From contig NC_051119.1 of assembly GCF_014839805.1 (NCBI RefSeq), positions 1,738,743 to 1,802,742 on the forward strand: a stretch of DNA of 64,000 nucleotides, given 5' to 3'. The stretch comes from Manduca sexta (lineage: Eukaryota > Arthropoda > Insecta > Lepidoptera > Sphingidae). The notes beneath the pieces were generated by a model, which was given only the letters and a program-made list of their open reading frames with translations, did no database searches and was not told the origin of the DNA. The translations under genes were made by a program, and so were the position numbers. This document shows positions 56,589 through 64,000 of this stretch, piece after piece (the stretch's first letter is position 1; each line of letters starts with the position of its first letter).

Positions 56589-59126
56589 AATATGTTCATG
56601 CCTTATTATTTAGAAGCGAATTGTAGACCAAAATATTTTCTTATAGGTACCACACTAACTTTCATCTAAAAATATCCGAAAACGGCTGCAGATAAATACG
56701 AAATTAAAAAGTATACCTACAATACAGCCTAAAGGTATACAATCTCTGCAAACAACTATAATCCACGTCAAATAATGCTTAGCTAACTACTGTGATAGCA
56801 CACTGTTTGGGAGTTGGTACCTATCGCTGTTTCACATGCAGGTGTATCACAATCAGTTAAAATCGGTATTAAATCTATATTCGGATACCTCGGTCGTGTA
56901 TCACCCTGTATACTATATTATGACGTCACGAATTAGATTATTCGATTCCGCAACGATTAGATTAAGTTAAATTCTCATTACCATACGATTTTTTCAAATA
57001 AATCTTGTATAACTTACGTGTCATGTTTTATTTGCCCGATATGTAGAACCAATCTATCTGACTTGTTCCACAATTTCTGAGTAAGTACTACTCTTTATAT
57101 AAATGTATAAACCGACCAAATACAAACATCACATTTTTAACTATGCTCCTAAATAAATGGCAATAAAGAGTATGTACTGTTTACTTTTTTTTTACTGCTT
57201 CGAATGGCGAGACGAGCTTGCCGTTCGCCTGATGGTAAGCAATACGACCGCCCATAAACAGTAGAAACACCAACACCTTGAATTACAAAGTATTGTTTGG
57301 CACTCCACTGTGCTCACCATCCTGAGGCATGGGATGTTAAATCTCATTATGTTCAGTACACTGGTTACAATGCCCTTCAAACCGGAACACAATAGTGCCT
57401 ACACACTGCTACTTGACAGCAGAAATAGACCTTGCGGTGGTACTTACCCAGGCGGAGTCTCACATATGAGAGACCTACCACCAGTAACCTTTGCTGTTTA
57501 ATACGATGACTGTCAAATATAATGTACTTCAAGCTTCTAAAACAAGTCCTCAGACAATATTTATTGTGAAATCTTTGAATAAGTCGATTTCCGAAGTATA
57601 CCGTGTTCAATCGCGTCGATTTTTAAATCATATTTTCAAAGGTCAATAAATGAAACCAATAAGTTATTTATAATAGTTTAATAATTACACAAATTCATTT
57701 TACAGTGACATTCGTCTGTAGGATGCAAAAGTGCGTGTGCCTTACGTCTAGTTATAAATATTAAATGCAAACCAAGTTGGCCGTACGTTATTCCTTAATA
57801 TAACGTGGTCAAAAATTAATTAAATATTATTAAATTATTTTTACAAGACGAAATAGTTCGACATATATCATAGTACTATTTATTAATTACCATTAACATC
57901 TATTACAGACTAAACACACCACAAGAAATCACTACGGTCGTATCGTATAATTTAAAATTATAGATTTGAATTGTTTTGTTTAATGCAAAAACTTCGAATC
58001 GACGGTATAAATTAAATTACAAACTGTGAATAAATATTGGCTGTTACGATTTTTCCATACGATTTTAATCGTATTGATTTGTCGTGTCTTGTGTTATAAA
58101 TGACATATATCCTAATTACTTACACTAACATAAATACACGATAAGCTGGAGATCCGTTCGGCCATGCTTAATACATTTTGGTACAAACTCTAAATTATAA
58201 ATACGTGTACAGTCTTCACAACAGTTTGAGCACCGATCATTAAATACAATACAATAATTAAATAACTAAATATCAGTGAATTACATTAAACCTTTATTAG
58301 ACAAAGTTTTGTCTCGCATGTACGATTCAAGGACATTAAAAAAAGTTGCTCCGTCTAATAGTTCTAAGACTTCTAACCCATAGTGACAGGTGAGATTCGC
58401 CTAAAAACTTGCCGCAAGAAACTAGCGCCCTCGGATTGTGTCTAGTGTGACCAATGAGTGTGACCACACAGCCAGAGAGTATGATTTGACGTGAACAGTA
58501 CTATTTATCAGTAAATTGAAGCGAATAATGGGATAGAGGTAAGGTAATTTAGATATTATTGAGTTCATAAAAAATTTAATTACACTCTTCACTTTTTGCC
58601 TCGACACTTGGCTGTGTAGTAACTTGTCTCAACAAAAGTTATCTAATCGATAGAGAAAACCCAAGATACAAATAGTTTTTGTTAAATAGGTCTTATTTAA
58701 GCGTTTTATTTAGCATTGTGCAACAAAAGTTTTTTGCAACACATGGATAAAAATACAACCTATTCAAATAAGATAGGTTCTGCAACGTTTTTATTAAACT
58801 AGCAATTTAATTTGTAATGTTTTTCCCGATCAAATTAAATTTATAGAAGAATATGAAGTACATCAAAGTCTTTATATATTCTAGTCATTAATTTTTTTAT
58901 TTGATTGTCAGCGTGACCTTTAATTCCAAATAAAAATAAAATATGCGACAGAACAATAACTGTTGCCTTTCAACCACAGATTTAGATGTCCCTTTACATT
59001 ACAAACTGTACATCCTCAATAATTTTGACCAGTCTGAAGTTAACCCCAGAGAATATAAATTTAAATATGCGTCTTAGATACAATCCATTTCTCATTAGGT
59101 CTGACTGTTACTGTTCTCAAACGTTA
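56589..59126. other. Gene-free stretch between the duplicated block and spz3
   Basis: Only the dispersed 300-bp repeat at 57193-57486 is recognisable. The rest is AT-rich and without splice-supported exons. The final part probably holds the 3' UTR of the minus-strand spz3 gene. Confidence 0.55.
57193..57486 (-). repeat. Dispersed 300-bp repeat
   Basis: Full-length minus-oriented member (GACGAGCTTGCCGTTCGCCT, ACAGTAGAAACACC, GGTGGTACTTACCCAGGCGG), independent of the two duplicated copies. Confidence 0.75.
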
Positions 59127-61117
59127 TTACAGTTCGTTGTTCTGCTTGCGCCTGACGTACCTGGCGAAGTAGTCCGGCCTCCAGCACTTGCACGAGCCCG
59201 GGACCAGGAACCAGTCGTAGTACAGACGCACCTGGAACATTTGGTGGTGGAATATTTTTTTAACAAAATGACAAGAAGTTGTTGTTAATTTGCTTAAGGG
59301 CCGTTCAAGTATTACGCAACGCAATTTTTGAAGATTTTTGTAACGAATCTTAACGTTTTACAAAACCCACCCTCCACCCTAATTGCGGTACGTAATACTT
59401 GAACGACCCCTTATACATAGTAGTATTACGGACAGATTAGGGAGGAAAGCGGAATCTATGCCTTGTGGAGTTTGGGTATCACTTGTATGGTTGTGTTTGA
59501 AACTAGAAGGATTATGGATTTGTTATCGGCCTTAAAGAGATAATGAGTTAGGAAGTAAGTTGAGAGTGTCGCCATCAGAGATGTCTCACCTGGTAGCATC
59601 CCATCTCGTCGTGTCCGTCGCAGTGCGGCGGCTTGTCTGTACCTCCCGCCCCCTCCGCCGGCGGGTACTCCGGCTGCAATAAAAATATTCTTTTTGTACT
59701 GATCGCTACAAGGTGGACGGACGACCTGGCTAAGGTCGCAGGAAGTCGTTGGATGTAGGCCGCTTCCAACAGGTCGACGTGAAGATCCTCGGGAGAGGCC
59801 TATGTTCAGCAGTGGACTTCCTGTGGCTGGGATGATGATGATCGCAACTTAACGTAACAGCTTAAGTATTTGTATTGGTGATCCATGTTAAAAAAACAAA
59901 TATCTAACTTTAGATGGTGTAAAATGTATGGTAACCATCTCCACTTATTTCTCAAAACTGAAATTGTTTTTGGCATGCTATTATGATTTTAAAACACGCT
60001 GTATATCTCACCTGCAAGTTCTGCTGCTGTGCCGGGTAGTGCAGCTCAGCGACCAGCAGCGACACCCACCGCGGGGAACTCAAACACCCACCCTCTAAGT
60101 AGTGACAGCGGGATTGCATGCATCTAAAAAAATATTTTCAAACTTCATATCCGAATATTGGAAAAGATCGGCCCACTTGGCAATATCTTTTAAATATTAG
60201 ACAGACATGCGATGTAAGTATAAAGACTGGCGTCGACTAATGCAGGACGGAATCGTATTTATTCTGTGTGCGGTGATTCGACTTAGTTCCTAATGGACAC
60301 AATTTCATAGTAACTATAATGTACGAATCAATTCGGCGAGCCTAATCGACGCTGACCTTTGTAGTTCCTTTGGCATTGTTAACTCCAAAACGTATAGTAT
60401 CTAGTGACGTCATCATACCTGGTAACCTCAACAGTCTGCGTGAAGTACCCCTCGTAGGGTATCTGCACCACGTACCGCCACACTCCCTGGTAGTTGCGCG
60501 CGAACACTGGCGTCGCGTACTCTACGCGGGCAGGGCATGGAGTGGGAGGACCCTGCAGAAAGACCATGAAGGATTTAATACGTTGGAGATAACGTAAAAA
60601 GCTAAAGTAAATCTACTCTAATATTAAAAATGCAAAAGTAATTGTCTATCTTTCAAAGGTTAACTATCGAACCTATTTTGATGAAGTTTAGCACAAAGTA
60701 AGTCCACGCTTGGATCATAAGAAAAGCTATTTGTTTTGGAAAAGTACACAGTATGATTTTTATGCCGGTAAAATATTATAACGCGGGCAGAGCCGCAAAC
60801 AAAACGCTAACATAAATAAATAAGTTTTTGATATTTCATTAATTTTGTTTCTCGTAAAATACACATGAATGCTATCAAAAAGTCCAAATTGAATTATCGA
60901 CGGAATATCTGCAACGGAAATGATGTCGTAATACAGCAAGATTCCAATAGTTGTTTTAATTGCAATAGATTATTACAGATTTGGACGCACCTCATATCGA
61001 TGGTATGGCATGTTGGGGTGTTGTGCGTGAGGCGCCGCCGGCCCCGGGTCCTCTCGTCTCTCGACGCCGCTCGACGACTCGCCGTCACCGTTGATGGCGC
61101 GGTACAACATGCAGAAA
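59127..61117 (-). CDS. spz3: Spaetzle-family ligand, most like Spaetzle 3, C-terminal exons
   Basis: Five minus-strand exons join in phase: 60991-61117, 60419-60552, 60012-60123, 59590-59673 and 59127-59231 (stop TAA). The first exon needs an upstream partner. The translation runs CPARVEYATPVFARNYQGVW, RYVVQIPYEGYFTQTVEVTR, CHYLEGGCLSSPRWVSLLVA, then a Pro-rich insert, then CDGHDEMGCYQVRLYYDWFL and VPGSCKCW. The paired cysteines and this order fit the cystine-knot domain of Spaetzle proteins, secreted ligands for Toll-type receptors in immunity, development and the nervous system. I assign spz3 because the FARNYQGVWRYVVQIP block and the late CKCW ending fit it better than what I know of spz, spz4, spz5 or spz6; this is from memory. 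The signal peptide and N-terminal pro-region are not seen; the AROS-DPM2 genes occupy the upstream side. Confidence 0.8.
59298..59410. mobile_element. 113-bp MITE with GGGCCGTTCAAGTATTACG ends
   Basis: The left end GGGCCGTTCAAGTATTACG is complementary to the right end CGTAATACTTGAACGACCCC. The interior is too short to code. It lies in the last intron of spz3. Confidence 0.85.
59700..59845 (+). mobile_element. 3' end of an RTE-type LINE with (GAT)n tail
   Basis: One frame reads RWTDDLAKVAGSRWM and, after a stop, the usual RTE C-terminal remnants. GAGGCCTATGTTCAGCAGTG and a GATGATGATGAT tail follow, a typical 3' end of these elements in Lepidoptera. It is heavily 5'-truncated and sits just upstream of a spz3 exon acceptor (59674). 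Confidence 0.8.
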
Positions 61118-61518
61118 CTGAAAAAAAGAATATTTTTCTTTTGAAGTGATATTATTGTCATTGAAGCTCCGCAAAATATAACGTGTTTTCTTCATGCATA
61201 CAGGGCAGAAATACGATTAGTCTCCAATTTTGGATAACACGTAACTGGAAGGTGTTACTTTACTGTGTCATTTGTTCACATGATCTTTAGCCGCGTAAAC
61301 TTTCATTTTGTACATTTTTCATTATCTTTTTGTATATTCATAATGCAGATGCATTAATAAAACGTTGTTTCAAAATTTGACATTGCGCAATTTTTGACAT
61401 TGACGTAACTAGCTAACAAATGTTCTGCATAAATGTATGTCAACGCTTCCAAGTGCAGTTATTAGGTTAGAATTTTAGTGCGGTGTAAACCAATGTTTTT
61501 CGTTACTTTTACAATAAA
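61118..61518. promoter_or_regulatory. Upstream region of AROS, possibly a shared divergent promoter
   Basis: Only 400 bp separate the first visible spz3 exon (minus) from the AROS start codon (plus). Unless spz3 has exons beyond the window, both promoters would be here. I see no clear TATA box for AROS, as is common for housekeeping genes. An ATG at 61161 (minus) is in frame with the spz3 exon and followed by hydrophobic residues, but a strong acceptor (TTTTTTCAG) splits it. Confidence 0.35.
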
Positions 61519-63667
61519 ATGTCTACTGCTCTAGTCCGACAGGCGCTAGAATTCGTCGAGCAAGAAGGTAAAGTGTGTTTTTATAGTTTATAATTGCGAA
61601 AATCATTAACATAAAATTTCCCTTTTTACTTGAAACTCAAGCACTTAATCATATGGCAACTACGTGATAGATCGATAAATTCTCAATTGTTCTTTGCCAC
61701 AATAATATTTTTGTATAAATAATAAATTGCATAACTAAAACAGCTTTATACAAGGAAAAATTTAAATTAATTTCTTTACGGATCACCTAAGTAAATAATG
61801 ATTCGTTGGGCGAAAACGTCTGTTTACTTAACAATAACAATATTTAAGGAAGTGTAATATATCTCTTTAATCGCAGAGAACGGCAGTAAACGCAAGAAAC
61901 GCGGTCCGAAGCGTGGGTCGCCGGGTCAAGGTACAAATCACTTTAATTGATGTAACATTGCATGTACTAACTTCGAGTGTTGTGTCGCGTAATATGCTGA
62001 TATAACGCTCCGTTTAGTATCGTATTTCTTATCTAAAATATTTACTATTTAGATATTTGAAGTGTACTAGCGCAACATCTATTTACGTAAGCGTAACATT
62101 GAAGTTATAGAATTTAGGTATTAATAATTATTTAACATCAAAGAAGCAGGTCACTTTATAGTAAGTAATGTCTGCCATATTGACATATCTAAACAAATAT
62201 TTCATCATAAAATATTATCTAAAATTTTTTGTCTAATCACATAATTATGTTCATAAAATATTATCACAGCTCGTAAATCCACATTCAAACCCAAGAAAAT
62301 CGAGAAACAACAAAAGTCATCTGATCAGAAAGTTGAGGAGAACATCAAGAAGTTGTTGGCTCTGTCCAAACCAACGGCCGATACTGACACTGCAGAAACG
62401 GTATGTTTTTTTATACTTGTGACATCTTGCAATTATATGTTATCTTACTAACAAAGTGACGCTTAAAAGGTATATATCTAAGCAACAAGTATACCGAAAA
62501 TGAATTATATAAATATTTTAATTTGCCATATTTTCTGCATCATTTGATATAGGTTTTGTAGGTCTAGGACTATTTATATCATTAAACTATATGTTTATAA
62601 AATAAAAAGTTTTATTGTTACGAATTTTCATATTAAAAACAAAATTTTCAGCTCTCTACTCAAAAATTTACTGATTGTCGCTTAGATGTGATTGCCTATG
62701 TTTGAAGTAAACATGTACACCCCTGAACAAATTGAATAATGAACAAAATGATATTTAAATTATATGGTATGTTTTAATCAGGAAAATAGCAGAATTTTAT
62801 ACTAAAAAAGTTTTTGTTCAGTTAGAACTACTGGCAACATATAGTGTTACAATATACTACATATCTTTCTCAAGGTTAAGAAATTATAACAAATACAATG
62901 TATTTATTAATTTATGACTTACAATAAATGTGGTGTATGTATATTACTGAACATCTGGCAGTTTGTATTTACTGGGTAAAAACTACAGACTGTGCGCATT
63001 ATAAATACTCTTGAATAGTGGCATTTTGTTACAAATTATGATTCAGTGGACTTCCAAGCTCATTTATTTATTCAACTTAGAAACATCAGTAAATTACGTA
63101 TGACAAACATTACTCCAGTTATCTTAGTATTATGGTATTTTTTGTGTGTTTACCAAATAAATATGTACTTATATTCAGAAAATACACTTATTACAAACAG
63201 ACAGTTATTAAATTATATTATGACTGCTTATGTAACCTAGTGTCAATATTCCTTAGGTAACTGCACATGGTATATTGTTGCATAAAATGGCTGGTTCAAG
63301 CAAGGTAGTATCACTTGTATGAAACAAATTTTTTATTATGTCTTGTACAATAACAAAATTGCTCAATAATTATGATGATGAGGTAGTGCTATCGTCAAGA
63401 CCTAAAAGATATAAGATAGTTTACATAAAATGCTGTCTGTCACAAAACAATGCCAGGTCCCCTAGTTATGTAAAAAAAATCTTTTGGATGTAAATTTTGC
63501 CTCTATAAATAATTTTATTATATTTGCAGATAATAAAACGAGCTATCAAAGGCAAACCGTTATTAGAGAAAATCAAAGTTAACAAAGAACCAGAACAGTC
63601 TATACTGTTTGCGGAAGAGGATCAGGAGACGTTCAAGAAATTTGAGAGGGAATTGTTCTGCAGTTAA
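61519..63667 (+). CDS. RPS19BP1: AROS / RPS19BP1-like protein (active regulator of SIRT1)
   Basis: Four exons join in phase: 61519-61567, 61877-61930, 62270-62400 and 63530-63667, giving 123 residues. It begins MSTALVRQALEFVEQE, is strongly basic in the middle (SKRKKRGPKRGS, FKPKKIEKQQKS) and ends SILFAEEDQETFKKFERELF. The start and the acidic/aromatic C-terminal tail resemble vertebrate AROS (MSAALLRRGLELL... and ...TVFTEEDFQKFQQEYFGS). Vertebrate AROS binds ribosomal protein S19 in the nucleolus and modulates SIRT1. The basic segment predicts nuclear/nucleolar location. The stop is 12 bases from the DPM2 start, with no polyadenylation signal between them. Confidence 0.85.
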
Positions 63668-63679
63668 TGTGATGCGTAT

Positions 63680-64000
63680 ATGGATGTTCCAGACTCAGTG
63701 ATCGGGAAAGTAGCTCTTATATCCACGACTACGCTGTTTGTATTGGCGTCTGTTTGGATTAATAGTTATCCATTCTTTGACGAAGGTGAGATTGTGGTTT
63801 TTAATTTTTCAAATGTTTGTAACAAGGCACACTTTTGATAATTATTTGTTGTGGAATCGGGACCACATATATTTAATGTTTTTTTCCAGATTCTTCCATC
63901 TATCCATTAATACCAGATCCGCAGTGGTTGCTCCTGGCCTGCGCCATTTGGGGTCTTTTCTTCATAGGTGGGCTCATGTCATTCACATTGTACCATATCC
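63680..64000 (+). CDS. DPM2: DPM2, regulatory subunit of dolichol-phosphate-mannose synthase (cut by window end)
   Basis: Exons are 63680-63785 and 63890 to the window end, joined in phase. The translation reads MDVPDSVIGKVALISTTTLF, VLASVWINSYPFFDEDSSIY, PLIPDPQWLLLACAIWGLFF, then IGGLMSFTLY. Two hydrophobic segments with a short hydrophilic loop containing PFFD/PLIP match the small ER membrane protein DPM2 (about 84 residues). DPM2 stabilises and activates the DPM1 catalytic subunit, which makes the mannosyl donor for N-glycosylation, O-mannosylation and GPI anchors. About 10-15 residues are missing at the 3' end. The start context has T at -3 and G at +4, so it is not strong. Confidence 0.88.

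Overview
The window looks like a nuclear genome segment from a moth or butterfly (Lepidoptera). Its protein-coding exons are short and GC-rich and lie in AT-rich introns. The interspersed DNA matches families I associate with Lepidoptera: a Helitron ending in CTAG, tRNA-derived SINEs, RTE-type LINEs, and MITEs of hAT and other types. All coding calls are spliced models that I joined by hand from splice sites and reading phase.

Layout. (1) 1-14998 holds a five-exon gene for a single-pass membrane protein with two PPPY motifs in its tail. (2) A 500-N gap follows at 14999-15498. (3) 15499-18236 holds the 3' half of a type-B carboxylesterase gene (CCE-A). (4) 18419-21451 is a 3-kb transposon with inverted ends. 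(5) 22265-37356 is the 5' two-thirds of a second carboxylesterase (CCE-B). Its introns carry a nearly complete non-LTR retrotransposon, a 4.4-kb Mutator-like element with a nested palindrome, and SINEs. (6) A second 500-N gap lies at 37357-37856. (7) 37857-42763 is gene-free and rich in repeats. (8) 42764-56588 is a near-identical second copy of block 1. (9) 59127-61117, on the minus strand, is the 3' part of a Spaetzle-family gene, most like spz3. (10) 61519-63667 is an AROS/RPS19BP1-like gene, and a DPM2 gene starts 12 bases after its stop and runs off the window.

The duplicated block is the main structural feature. Copy 1 ends exactly at a gap. The copies differ by SNPs, small indels and clean transposon insertions: a Helitron and a hAT MITE only in copy 1, and a 185-bp insertion only in copy 2. 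The membrane-protein gene is frameshifted in a different GC-rich exon in each copy. This fits two haplotypes left side by side in the assembly, with small consensus errors, better than an old gene duplication, although a recent real duplication is not excluded.

Functionally the genes are unrelated: a putative WW-domain-binding membrane adaptor, two tandem secreted esterases, a Toll/neurotrophin-type ligand, a ribosome/SIRT1-associated small nuclear protein, and a subunit of dolichol-phosphate-mannose synthase. The AROS-DPM2 spacing suggests one dicistronic transcript. I found no tRNA or rRNA genes, CRISPR arrays or viral genes.
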